DNA of 64,000 nt from Lactiplantibacillus herbarum (GTDB lineage: Bacteria; Bacillota; Bacilli; Lactobacillales; Lactobacillaceae): the NCBI RefSeq assembly GCF_001039045.1, contig NZ_LFEE01000001.1, positions 165,389 to 229,388 on the forward strand, read 5' to 3'. Positions within the stretch are counted from its first letter, which is position 1; every line of letters begins with the position of its first letter. This document shows, piece by piece, positions 8,865 to 17,484 of this stretch. The notes under the pieces were generated by a model. The model saw nothing but the letters and a program-made list of their open reading frames with translations, was not told the DNA's origin and searched no databases. The position numbers and the translations under genes were made by a program.

Positions 8865-8922
8865 TGCAACCGATTGCATTAACGCAGTAAGCGCTTTATA
8901 ATAATCTTTGGAAACGTTATCA
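8865..8922 (+). promoter_or_regulatory. pgmB promoter with LacI-type operator and cre-like site
   Basis: The operator TGCAACCGATTGCA (8865-8878) overlaps a -35 TTGCAT (8874-8879). A perfect -10 TATAAT follows at 8897-8902 with 17-nt spacing, then a cre-like TGGAAACGTTATCA (8909-8922, one mismatch). The operator type is that of MalR/LacI-family sugar regulators. Together these predict sugar-specific and CcpA-dependent control of pgmB. Confidence 0.65.
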
Positions 8923-8961
8923 CGTTGATGAATATTAACAAAGATTATTAAGGAGAACGTC

Positions 8962-9633
8962 ATGAGTAAATTTTCAGATATTAAAGGATTTGTTTTTGAC
9001 CTAGATGGTGTGATTGCAGATACCTCGGTTTATCATTCACAGGCTTGGCATCAATTAGCCGATGAATTGGGTGTTGCTTGGAGCGACGAATTGGCTGACA
9101 ACTTAAAGGGTGTTAGTCGAATGGATTCCCTGAACCTGATTCTTAAAACTGGTGGTAAAGAAAACGACTATAGCGAAGCGGAAAAAGTCGCCTATGCTGA
9201 AAAGAAGAATGCGAACTACCTGAACCTGCTGAAGGGGATGGACAAGACCGCAATCTTGCCTGGTATTGAAGCGTTTTTGACAGATCTTGCTGACCATGGC
9301 TACAAGTTATCGTTAGCTTCAGCATCTAAGAATTCACCATTAGTTTTGGAACAATTAGGTTTGGCTCATTACTTTGAAGCGCGGGTCGATCCAACGACTT
9401 TGAAACACGGCAAACCTGATCCTGAAATCTTTGCGCGTGGCGCTGAAGTTCTAGGTTTTAAGCCTGAAGAATGTGCTGGGATTGAAGATGCCAAAGTTGG
9501 TATTCAATCGATCAACGGTGCTGGTGAAACCTCTATTGGTATTGGCGACCCCACTGTTTTAGCGGGTGCAGACGTCAACTTTACCGCAACTAGTGACTTA
9601 ACCTTAGCTAATATTGAAGCGGCACTAGCCTAA
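8962..9633 (+). CDS. pgmB: beta-Phosphoglucomutase
   Basis: The 223-aa HAD-superfamily enzyme has the nucleophile motif FDLDGVIADT near residue 11, ASASKN as motif II near residue 113, and HGKPDPE and GIEDAKVG as motifs III and IV. It converts beta-glucose 1-phosphate to glucose 6-phosphate, usually after maltose phosphorylase. No maltose phosphorylase gene is adjacent, so this copy is an isolated unit with its own promoter and terminator. ATG with AAGGAGAAC upstream. Confidence 0.88.
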   Translation: MSKFSDIKGFVFDLDGVIADTSVYHSQAWHQLADELGVAWSDELADNLKGVSRMDSLNLILKTGGKENDYSEAEKVAYAEKKNANYLNLLKGMDKTAILPGIEAFLTDLADHGYKLSLASASKNSPLVLEQLGLAHYFEARVDPTTLKHGKPDPEIFARGAEVLGFKPEECAGIEDAKVGIQSINGAGETSIGIGDPTVLAGADVNFTATSDLTLANIEAALA

Positions 9634-9659
9634 GCTTCTAACTGAATTATGATGACTGA

Positions 9660-9688
9660 GGCATCCAATCTGAATGAGATTGGGTGCC
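9660..9688 (+). terminator. pgmB terminator
   Basis: A 12-bp stem, GGCATCCAATCT with AGATTGGGTGCC, is followed by TTTTT. Confidence 0.8.
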
Positions 9689-9716
9689 TTTTTGACGCAA
9701 TGCGCGACTAGCAGAA

Positions 9717-9732
9717 TGTTTCACGTGAAACA
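9717..9732. other. parS: parS site (perfect)
   Basis: TGTTTCACGTGAAACA between pgmB and the ThrE-like gene, flanked by A and T to an 18-bp palindrome. Confidence 0.9.
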
Positions 9733-9854
9733 TTCATAATAATTAGCAAGTCGATTCGATGGAGAAGAAAGTCACAACGGAACTATTAAAATGACGATAA
9801 CTGGCTTAGAATGTAAAGAGACTTAAGTTTTTGGTAATCAACATGGAGGTAAAT

Positions 9855-11198
9855 ATGGATAAAAATAGTAAGCCGGCCGTGCCACTTTCACAACGTCATC
9901 ATATGACGATTCCGTGGAAGGACTTCATTCGTAATGAAGATGCTCCGGCTAAGCATGCTAGTTTACAAGAACGGACCTCGATTGTTGGTCGAATTGGCAT
10001 TCTAATGCTTTCTTGTGGAACTGGGGCGTGGCGGGTCCGCGACGCCATGAATCACGTGGCGCGTAGTTTGAACTTAACATGTTCGGCCGATATCGGATTG
10101 ATCTCAATTCAGTACACGTGTTTTCATCACGATCGCAGTTATACACAAGTGCTATCGTTGCCCAATACCGGTGTGAATACGGATAAACTGAATATCTTAG
10201 AGAAGTTTGTTAAAGATTTCGATTCAGAGTATGCCAGGTTAACCGTTAGACAGGTACATACGGCCATTGATGAAGTTCAGAGCCGTCCTAAACAGTACTC
10301 GCCGTTAGTGCTTGGTTTGGCAGCAGGATTAGCTTGTAGCGGATTTATTTTTCTACTAGGTGGCGGGATTCCTGAAATGATCTGCACATTTTTAGGCGCT
10401 GGCCTTGGTAACTACGTTCGGGCATGGATGGGGAAACGTTCGCTGACAACCATTGCGGGAATTGCCGTTGCTGTGGCGGTTGCGTGCCTAATGTACATGG
10501 TGAGTTTTAAGACCTTTGAATACTTCTTCCAGATATTGTCCCAGCATGAGGCGGGATACATTGGGGCTATGCTCTTCGTGATTCCTGGCTTTCCGTTCAT
10601 TACGAGTATGCTTGATATTTCCAAACTAGATATGCGCTCAGGATTGGAACGGCTGGCCTACGCGATCATGATCACCTTGATTGCAACGTTGGTAGGCTGG
10701 CTAGTCGCCACATTAGTTAATTTCAAGCCGGCTGATTTTCTGCCATTAGGATTATCGCCGATGTTATTGCTTCTGTTGCGACTACCGGCTAGTTTCTGTG
10801 GAGTCTACGGATTCTCAATCATGTTTAATAGCTCGCAGAAGATGGCCATGACGGCTGGATTTATCGGTGCGATTGCGAATACCCTGCGATTAGAATTAGT
10901 TCAGCTGACGGCAATGCCACCGGCTGCCGCTGCTTTCTGTGGCGCACTAGTGGCTGGTCTCATTGCCTCATTGATCAATCGTTACAATGGTTATCCGCGA
11001 ATTTCGTTAACGGTACCATCAATCGTTATTATGGTGCCCGGGTTGTATATTTACCGGGGAATTTACAGTATCGGTAGTGATCAAATCGGAGTAGGCTCGT
11101 TGTGGTTAACGAAGGCTATTCTAATTATTATGTTCTTACCGCTTGGCTTATTTGTGGCTCGTGCGCTATTAGACCACGAATGGCGGCACTTTGATTAA
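9855..11198 (+). CDS. Threonine/serine exporter family protein (ThrE-like)
   Basis: The 447-aa membrane protein has a soluble N-terminal part of about 150 residues (including LMLSCGTGAWRVRDAM). About ten hydrophobic segments follow, in two halves, as in ThrE proteins that fuse the DUF1212 and DUF3815 modules. Corynebacterial ThrE exports threonine and serine; the substrate here is unproven. ATG at 9855 is preceded by GGAGGTAAAT. Monocistronic, with terminator. Confidence 0.78.
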   Translation: MDKNSKPAVPLSQRHHMTIPWKDFIRNEDAPAKHASLQERTSIVGRIGILMLSCGTGAWRVRDAMNHVARSLNLTCSADIGLISIQYTCFHHDRSYTQVLSLPNTGVNTDKLNILEKFVKDFDSEYARLTVRQVHTAIDEVQSRPKQYSPLVLGLAAGLACSGFIFLLGGGIPEMICTFLGAGLGNYVRAWMGKRSLTTIAGIAVAVAVACLMYMVSFKTFEYFFQILSQHEAGYIGAMLFVIPGFPFITSMLDISKLDMRSGLERLAYAIMITLIATLVGWLVATLVNFKPADFLPLGLSPMLLLLLRLPASFCGVYGFSIMFNSSQKMAMTAGFIGAIANTLRLELVQLTAMPPAAAAFCGALVAGLIASLINRYNGYPRISLTVPSIVIMVPGLYIYRGIYSIGSDQIGVGSLWLTKAILIIMFLPLGLFVARALLDHEWRHFD

Positions 11199-11226
11199 AT
11201 ATTATTAGAATAAAGCTATTTTAAAT

Positions 11227-11256
11227 AAAAAATCCGACAAATTTGTCGGATTTTTT
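11227..11256. terminator. Bidirectional terminator
   Basis: A self-complementary stem AATCCGACAAA/TTTGTCGGATT is flanked by A6 and T7 runs. It can end both the ThrE-like gene and the convergent HpaB-like gene. Confidence 0.85.
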
Positions 11257-11264
11257 TGTTTGAT

Positions 11265-12680
11265 TTAATCTTTTAGCAAGTGATCAAGCATCGTATTGCC
11301 GGCTTGTAGGTCAGCATGCTGATAGTGCTGTGATCGAATCCGCATCGGATCGCCACCGTGATAATATTCGTACATCAGTTGACGCTGTCCAAAACCGGAA
11401 CTCGTTAAATCAAAAGCTAGGTTGAGCAGTTTGGTACGTTCTTCGGCTGTTGCCCGGTCAGTTGTCAATGCCTGGGTAACAAGCGCTGAATTTTCACCAG
11501 TAAATTCGCCAAAGCCGGGGACGCCGACCATGGAACCAGCGGCGAGGTGTTGGGTGACTTTTAACGCTTCATCATAAAACTCTGGAAGGGTGGAACGAAC
11601 GGCTTGTAAGGCTTGTAAACTCGGCGTGTAGATGCCGAGTTCATCTAGATGGCCCTGCTCTTCTGAACGATTGATCGTGCCCTTAATGAGTTCCAGATTA
11701 GCGGTAAGGCGGCCGAGTTTCTCCTGTACGCCCAGAAATCCGTCGAGTCCGAGGATGTGTGCCACTCGAATGGCAACGCTGGTGGCAAACTCTAATTTGG
11801 TGATACCCCTGACTTCATCTTGATGAGACGTATGAATGAACATCCCAGAGTCGATAAAGAATCGGTTACTCATCTCAACGTTGTTCTCCACAAAGACGTG
11901 CTTCCATGGGATAAAGGCGTGGTCAAAAACAATGTAGGCATCGATTTCGTCGAGTGCGTTACTTAATGGATAATCGTCCGTTCCATAGTCAGGGTGGTCG
12001 AGTAATTTACGACAGATAACTTTGACGCCAGGACTTTTGATTGGTGTTGCGAAAGCTACGGCGTAACTCGTATCACCCTTTTCCAGCAGCAACTCGGGCG
12101 GATTAAAGACGAGCAGCTCGTCGGCAATCGGTGCCATCGTATTGACCATTTTGGCTCCTGAAACAAAGATACCATCTTGATTGCGGTCTACTGTATGGAC
12201 GCCAGCATAACCTGAAGGAATAGCATTGATTGCTCTTTGCCGGTCTAACTGTGGGTTTTGGAGTGCGTGACTGATGAAGACGTCATTAGCTTTGATCCAC
12301 TGCGCATAACTTTTGGCATTAGCCGCGAAGTCAGTGTAACGGTTGCGACCTAGAAAGGCACTACGCTCTGCTAAAACGGCCATCCCAGTATTTAAAAAAT
12401 CAGGAGTGCGTCCTAGCATCCCGTTGTTGCTCTGCGCAATTTCTTGATAGGCTTGATGTTTCTGTTGGAGATCAGCTAGGGTGCGGGGGACTTTAAAGGC
12501 AATATCATAGGTTTGCCTATCTTCTTCATAGGTATGTACTTCTGGGTGTTGCTGTTGCAAGCGATAATACTGGTTGTTCAGTTCCAATGTGCGGCGAAAG
12601 ATTGGAATCGTTGAAACATTAATGCGTTGGCCATTCAGGTAAACGGCCCGGCCGTCATCGAGTTGCTCGATTGTATGCAT
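11265..12680 (-). CDS. HpaB-family FADH2-dependent monooxygenase
   Basis: The 471-aa protein is of the 4-hydroxyphenylacetate 3-monooxygenase (HpaB) family, with RTPDFLNTGMAVLAE near residue 90 and an FAD/substrate core around residues 150-300. Such enzymes hydroxylate phenols using reduced flavin from a separate reductase, or act as dehydratases in the related 4-hydroxybutyryl-CoA group. No HpaC-type reductase is next to it. A phenolic substrate is plausible for a plant-associated lactobacillus but unproven. ATG with AGGAGGCAA upstream. Confidence 0.82.
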   Translation of the reverse strand: MHTIEQLDDGRAVYLNGQRINVSTIPIFRRTLELNNQYYRLQQQHPEVHTYEEDRQTYDIAFKVPRTLADLQQKHQAYQEIAQSNNGMLGRTPDFLNTGMAVLAERSAFLGRNRYTDFAANAKSYAQWIKANDVFISHALQNPQLDRQRAINAIPSGYAGVHTVDRNQDGIFVSGAKMVNTMAPIADELLVFNPPELLLEKGDTSYAVAFATPIKSPGVKVICRKLLDHPDYGTDDYPLSNALDEIDAYIVFDHAFIPWKHVFVENNVEMSNRFFIDSGMFIHTSHQDEVRGITKLEFATSVAIRVAHILGLDGFLGVQEKLGRLTANLELIKGTINRSEEQGHLDELGIYTPSLQALQAVRSTLPEFYDEALKVTQHLAAGSMVGVPGFGEFTGENSALVTQALTTDRATAEERTKLLNLAFDLTSSGFGQRQLMYEYYHGGDPMRIRSQHYQHADLQAGNTMLDHLLKD

Positions 12681-12764
12681 GGAATTGCCTCCTTTGATTA
12701 AATCATGGTTATTTTTATATCATCATTTTTTAAATGGTTATCAAATTAAAATATTTATACATGG

Positions 12765-13211
12765 CTAATACGGGTAGACCACGTGAAAACGTTCCAAAAC
12801 AACTTGCGCAGTATTAGGATTAAAGACTAAGCCATTCGCGCGGTATTCCGACGTAAAAAAAGCATCGTGAACGCGGCGCCAATAGGCATAAGTGCGATCG
12901 CCTTCACCTTCGAGATAGGCGTGAGTGGAATCAACCGCTAAGTAAGGACTAATCGTAACTTGGTCGGTAATCGTGACGCAGACGGGAACATTGTGACTGT
13001 TAAGAATTACGTCGTAACCACCAACTTCTGGTACTGGTTCATCCACTTCGTATAGGTCGTAGGCGCTAGTAGTGGCCGTTTTAATACCAGATAAGACTAA
13101 TTGTGCCAGCGTGTCAGCTTCGGCACCGAATTGGTAAGCATCCCGCAATGGGGTATCTGCAGGCAAGTGTAGTTGGTGTTTAGCTTGAGTGAAAAAAATC
13201 TGTGCATCCAT
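12765..13211 (-). CDS. ASCH domain-containing protein
   Basis: The 148-aa protein has the ASCH pattern: SGIKTATTSAY near residue 45, a beta-rich core with CVTITDQV near residue 90, and a C-terminal VVLERFHVVYP. ASCH domains are related to PUA and are predicted to bind RNA. The start is ATG 13211 because GGAGGA lies 5 nt upstream. An in-frame TTG at 13223 would put the Shine-Dalgarno inside the gene. Confidence 0.8.
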   Translation of the reverse strand: MDAQIFFTQAKHQLHLPADTPLRDAYQFGAEADTLAQLVLSGIKTATTSAYDLYEVDEPVPEVGGYDVILNSHNVPVCVTITDQVTISPYLAVDSTHAYLEGEGDRTYAYWRRVHDAFFTSEYRANGLVFNPNTAQVVLERFHVVYPY

Positions 13212-13363
13212 AAAATCCTCCAATGAGACCTAGTGCTTTTATTATAATACTAATCATAGGCGTATCGGCAGTACAATATGGCCGATATGTTATACTGACG
13301 TCATCTTGGGTAATTGCAGGCGATACCCAGTCCAAACATTGCCGTTGGTAGAAAGGATCACTA

Positions 13364-14035
13364 ATGCGCGTTAATGTCTTACAACATACCCCTAATGAGG
13401 GTCCTGGTATGATTGCTGATTGGATTCACGCCCACGGCCATACGATGTATGTGTATCACCCATACCAGTTTGGTCAACTTCCAACGGCTGATGAAACGGA
13501 TATGCTAATTATTCTCGGGGGACCGATGAGTCCTAACGATGATTTGTCTTGGATCAAGCAAGAGCGAGTCCTGATTCAACAGCTATTGGATCGTGATACG
13601 CCGATGTTCGGGGCTTGTTATGGCGCTCAGCAGATTACTAAAACATTGGGTTATCCGGTAACGAAAGCGCCAGCTAAAGAAGTTGGCTGGGAACCGGTCT
13701 ATCGGCAATCAACGATCATTTCCGCTCTGCCAGCAGAACTCAACGTCTTACATTGGCATGAAGAGATGTTTGCAATTCCAGCCGCTGCGACGTTATTATT
13801 TTCTAGTGCGGCGGTTAAGAATCAAGGGTTTGTGATGAATCATCGGGTGGCAGGGATGCAGTTTCATTTTGAACCACAAGCGGATAATGTCCGTGAAATG
13901 GTCGTAAATGATGGTGCGTATATTGCGGGATCGGTGTTGAAGCAATCGGCGACTGAAATTTTACAAACACCGGTGCCGGAAGAAAACCAGCAAGCGTTAT
14001 TTGCTATTTTAGATTATCTAACAACTGAAAATTAG
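13364..14035 (+). CDS. Class I glutamine amidotransferase-like protein
   Basis: The 223-aa stand-alone amidotransferase domain has ILGGPMSPND near residue 49, the nucleophile in FGACYGAQQ near residue 84, and GMQFHFEP near residue 166 supplying the His and Glu of the triad. It resembles GuaA-type amidotransferases of the YfeJ group that lack a synthetase domain. The acceptor is unknown. ATG with GAAAGGATC upstream, terminator directly after. Confidence 0.82.
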   Translation: MRVNVLQHTPNEGPGMIADWIHAHGHTMYVYHPYQFGQLPTADETDMLIILGGPMSPNDDLSWIKQERVLIQQLLDRDTPMFGACYGAQQITKTLGYPVTKAPAKEVGWEPVYRQSTIISALPAELNVLHWHEEMFAIPAAATLLFSSAAVKNQGFVMNHRVAGMQFHFEPQADNVREMVVNDGAYIAGSVLKQSATEILQTPVPEENQQALFAILDYLTTEN

Positions 14036-14040
14036 GAAGC

Positions 14041-14070
14041 AGCATCACCGATATTTTTATCGGTGGTGCT
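14041..14070 (+). terminator. Terminator after the amidotransferase-like gene
   Basis: A 12-bp stem AGCATCACCGAT with ATCGGTGGTGCT (one wobble) is followed by TTTTTG. Confidence 0.8.
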
Positions 14071-14221
14071 TTTTGTTTAGAAAACTGAATTTAATATGAT
14101 GTTTGGATAAGCTCGTTTTAACCAATATTGAAGCTTATTGCCGAGTTTATTCGTTCGTTATGGCGATATAACCGGTATACTACAAGTAACGAGAATTTTA
14201 CGACAGAAGGAGCCAGAATAG

Positions 14222-16216
14222 ATGAAACAAATTGTAGCGGGCATCGTCGCCCATGTCGATGCTGGGAAAACAACACTCTCCGAAGCATTGCTCTACCGTT
14301 CGGGTGCGCTGCGGCAACTGGGACGAGTCGATAATGGGGATGTCTTTTTGGATACGGATGACTTGGAAAAGCAGCGGGGGATTACGATTTTCTCGCACCA
14401 AGCTAATCTGAAGTACGGTGATCTGGAGTTAACCTTACTAGATACACCGGGACACGTTGATTTTGCGACTCAGACTGAACAAGTATTGAGCGTCTTGGAT
14501 TACGCGGTGCTGGTCGTTTCAGCAACGGATGGTGTCCAAGGCTATACGCGGACGTTATGGCGATTATTGGCGCGCTACCATGTGCCGACCTTTATTTTTG
14601 TGAATAAGATGGATGCGCCGGGGACGGATGAGGCGCAATTATTGAGTCAACTGCAACAAACCTTAGCTCCCGGTTGTGTGGGATTTAAGTCGGCAAACGG
14701 CGATAAGCCAGTATTGTCAGATGATACGATTGAAAATATTGCGATGCAAAATGAAGACGTGTTAGCTGATTACTTGGAAACCGGTGAATTAGCTGATGAG
14801 ACGGTACGCCAGATGATTCAACAGCGCGAAATCTTTCCATGTTACTTCGGTGCGGCCCTTAAATTAACCGGTGTCGATGAGCTAATGGCGGGATTCGATA
14901 ACTGGACCATGTCACGGGAAACGACTAACGAATTTGGCGCGCAGGTCTTTAAAATCACGCATGATGAACAGGGTGAGCGTTTAACGTGGGTCCGGGTCAC
15001 GGGTGGTTCGATCAAACCTAAAGACCTGGTTCTAGCAGAACAAAAAGTTAATCAGTTACGCCGTTATAATGGGACGAAGTATACGACACAGCCGGAAGTT
15101 ATGGCCGGCGATGTTTGTGTGATAACGGGATTGACAGGAACTTATCCGGGACAGGGATTGGGTCAGGCAGCGGATGCACAACAACCGGTGATGCAGCCGG
15201 TCTTAACTTACGCGCTAGAGCCTCAAGAAGCCGATTTACACGCTTGCTTAACAGCTTTGCGACAACTGGAGGATGAAGACCCACAATTGCACGTAACGTG
15301 GTCAGAGCCGTTACAGGAACTACGTGTACAGGTTATGGGAACGATTCAGCTCGAAGTTTTGCAACAGTTATTGAAGGATCGGTTCCAATTGACCGTTAGT
15401 TTTGGCACGGGAAGTATTCTGTACCAAGAAACGATTACTAAAGCAGTTGAAGGTGTCGGGCACTTTGAACCGTTGCGACACTATTCGGAGGTTCATCTGT
15501 TACTAGAACCAGCACCGCTTGGCAGCGGCTTACAATTTGCGGCTGATTGCTCGCTCGAGACTTTGGGACGAAATTGGCAGCATCAAGTTTTAGCTAATTT
15601 GCAGGCTAAAACTCAGTTAGGTGTTCTTACTGGTTCACCGTTGACGGATGTGAAAGTCACGCTCGTTACTGGGAAAGCCAGCATTGTTCACTCAGTCGGC
15701 GGTGACTTTCGGGAAGCTACTTGGCGGTCATTGCGGCAAGGACTGATGATGCTTAAACAAGATGAGGCGTGCCAATTGCTGGAACCTTGGTACCGGTTCC
15801 GATTAGAAGTTGGGCAAGATCAAATTGGGCGGGCAATGAATGATATTCAACGTATGCAGGGGCAATTTGATCCTCCCGTTGCCAACACTAGTGTGGCAAC
15901 GGATGGGACGGCACTGACCACTTTAACCGGCTTAGCACCGGTTGCGGAAATGCAGTCCTATTCGCAGGAAGTGCGGGCGTATACACATGGTCAGGGGCAA
16001 TTAGAGTGTCTTGTCGACGGTTATCGACCTTGTCATAATGCGGCTGAAGTGCAGGAAGCGGCACAATATGTACCGACAGCTGATTTAGAGAATACACCGG
16101 ACTCCGTTTTTTGTGCACACGGTGCGGGTTATCCGGTAGCTTGGGATCAAGTGCCGGCGATGGCGCACGTGCCGTATCGGTATACGGCGGCGGAATTAGC
16201 TGCACTAACTGAATAA
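14222..16216 (+). CDS. TetM/TetO-like ribosomal protection GTPase
   Basis: The 664-aa EF-G-like GTPase has P-loop AHVDAGKTTL (residues 10-19), G2 region EKQRGITI, G3 DTPGHVDF near residue 74 and G4 NKMD near residue 128. Translation-factor domains II-V follow. Overall length and domain order match tetracycline ribosomal protection proteins (about 640 aa). It is chromosomal, with no mobile element nearby and composition like its neighbours, so it is probably a resident gene. Resistance or another ribosome-rescue role cannot be decided from sequence. ATG preceded by AGAAGGAGCC. Confidence 0.82.
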   Translation: MKQIVAGIVAHVDAGKTTLSEALLYRSGALRQLGRVDNGDVFLDTDDLEKQRGITIFSHQANLKYGDLELTLLDTPGHVDFATQTEQVLSVLDYAVLVVSATDGVQGYTRTLWRLLARYHVPTFIFVNKMDAPGTDEAQLLSQLQQTLAPGCVGFKSANGDKPVLSDDTIENIAMQNEDVLADYLETGELADETVRQMIQQREIFPCYFGAALKLTGVDELMAGFDNWTMSRETTNEFGAQVFKITHDEQGERLTWVRVTGGSIKPKDLVLAEQKVNQLRRYNGTKYTTQPEVMAGDVCVITGLTGTYPGQGLGQAADAQQPVMQPVLTYALEPQEADLHACLTALRQLEDEDPQLHVTWSEPLQELRVQVMGTIQLEVLQQLLKDRFQLTVSFGTGSILYQETITKAVEGVGHFEPLRHYSEVHLLLEPAPLGSGLQFAADCSLETLGRNWQHQVLANLQAKTQLGVLTGSPLTDVKVTLVTGKASIVHSVGGDFREATWRSLRQGLMMLKQDEACQLLEPWYRFRLEVGQDQIGRAMNDIQRMQGQFDPPVANTSVATDGTALTTLTGLAPVAEMQSYSQEVRAYTHGQGQLECLVDGYRPCHNAAEVQEAAQYVPTADLENTPDSVFCAHGAGYPVAWDQVPAMAHVPYRYTAAELAALTE

Positions 16217-16236
16217 TATGTAGTAGCTAAATGATG

Positions 16237-16272
16237 AAGCATCACCGGAAAATAACCAATTCGGTGATGCTT
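16237..16272 (+). terminator. Terminator of the TetM-like gene
   Basis: An 11-bp stem, AAGCATCACCG with CGGTGATGCTT, is followed by TTT. Confidence 0.75.
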
Positions 16273-16277
16273 TTTGA

Positions 16278-16293
16278 TGTTTCACATGGAACA
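16278..16293. other. Degenerate parS-like site
   Basis: TGTTTCACATGGAACA differs from parS at two of 16 positions. It is intergenic, like the perfect sites, but may bind ParB weakly. Confidence 0.5.
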
Positions 16294-16405
16294 TTAGCTA
16301 AGTTAAATCTGGTCGTTAGTTGGTCCGTTAATTTTGCGAACAGCATAAAATATGGGAAGCCGTGAATAATTTCTAGTATAGTCGGAGAAAAACGGGGAGT
16401 GAAAG

Positions 16406-16822
16406 ATGATTATTCGAACAGTAGCACCCAAAACGGTAGAACCATTTTTAATAATGATTCTTGACCGACAACGACAAGAACAATTAGCGTTAGATCAGGT
16501 GTCTATGCGAGTAACTAAAGGATTAGCGATGTATGATGGCCAGTATCTTGTTGGTGGGTTATTGATGCATCAGATAGACAAGCAGGTAAAAATAACCACT
16601 TTAGCAGTGCTAGCAAATTATCGCCATTAAAAAATTGGATCGCGGTTGCTGGAAGTAGCCGAAGCTTGGGCGCGACAACAAGGAATTATCACTAGTACGC
16701 TCTCAACGCGAAGCTACCAAGCATTGGGATTCTATCAACAGTCAGGATATCAGCTCTATGGACAACTAGCAGATGTGCCACTTGAGGGTATTACCACATA
16801 CTATTTGTATAAAAGGTTGTGA
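16406..16822 (+). pseudogene. GNAT acetyltransferase with in-frame stop
   Basis: An ATG with a GGGGAGTGAAAG leader opens a GNAT reading frame that stops at TAA 16628-16630. The same frame continues without interruption to TGA 16820-16822. The break falls in the acetyl-CoA loop: YRH-stop-KIGSRLLEVAEAW, where an intact gene would carry a sense codon such as CAA or AAA. Downstream, ALGFYQQSGYQLYG is the usual GNAT C-terminal motif. A single base substitution explains the break, giving a 138-codon gene. A sequencing error cannot be excluded. Confidence 0.8.
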
Positions 16823-16863
16823 ACCGCTAATATGAATATAATTTAAGGAAGGGGGCTGACTAG

Positions 16864-17367
16864 ATGACTCATGATTATCAAATCGTAAATGCGCGGGCGA
16901 ACAGTGATTTTAATGAGATTCGACAATTATATTATGATACGTGGCAGTCAGCCTATCGCAACTTGTTGCCAATATCCTATTTACAACAGCTTACACCGGC
17001 CACGTGGCATCCAGAACGTCGTTGGCAGAATATGTTATTGGCAACAACCATGTCAGGTAAAGTCATAGGTGTATGTAGCTTTGGCCCAGCTCGGCATGCA
17101 GCTCGAACTGGCTGTGGCGAACTGTATTCCATCTATGTTCAGGCAGACTATCAAAGTCTGGGTGTCGGACGGCAATTGATTGAACAAGCTTTACAGCGAT
17201 TGCAACGTAACTTCACCCAAATTTATTTATTGGTATTAGCTGATAATGTGCGTGCCCAACGTTTTTATCAGCGCTGTGGCTTTCAGGATACCAGACAGAT
17301 ATACGTTGATCATGCGCCATTTGGTGATTTACGTGAACAGATTTTCGAATGGCAGGTGAAACGATAA
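16864..17367 (+). CDS. GNAT-family N-acetyltransferase
   Basis: The 167-aa protein has the GNAT acetyl-CoA loop in QSLGVGRQLIEQAL near residue 98 and motif B in NVRAQRFYQRCGFQ near residue 138. The N-terminal LYYDTWQSAYRNLLP segment is frequent in RimI-like or YkwB-type acetyltransferases of Firmicutes. Substrate unknown. ATG follows AAGGAAGGGGGC. It lies 41 bp after the broken acetyltransferase gene and may share its promoter. Confidence 0.82.
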   Translation: MTHDYQIVNARANSDFNEIRQLYYDTWQSAYRNLLPISYLQQLTPATWHPERRWQNMLLATTMSGKVIGVCSFGPARHAARTGCGELYSIYVQADYQSLGVGRQLIEQALQRLQRNFTQIYLLVLADNVRAQRFYQRCGFQDTRQIYVDHAPFGDLREQIFEWQVKR

Positions 17368-17443
17368 AAAGCATTTAGGATTTTAAAGTAGGTCACAATT
17401 ATTTATTGAATAATTGTGAGACACTTTTCCTAAATGCTTTTTG
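17368..17443. terminator. Long bidirectional terminator hairpin
   Basis: The outer arms AAAAGCATTTAGGA and TCCTAAATGCTTTT enclose a second stem, TCACAATTATT/AATAATTGTGA. It lies between the convergent acetyltransferase and DJ-1 family genes. Confidence 0.75.
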
Positions 17444-17484
17444 GTTGCAATAAATTGAAAAAAGATTGCTAGTGAGGCTTGTTA

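Noticed and set aside
16406..17367. Two adjacent GNAT genes as a tandem duplication
   Set aside because: Apart from general family motifs the two proteins do not align closely.
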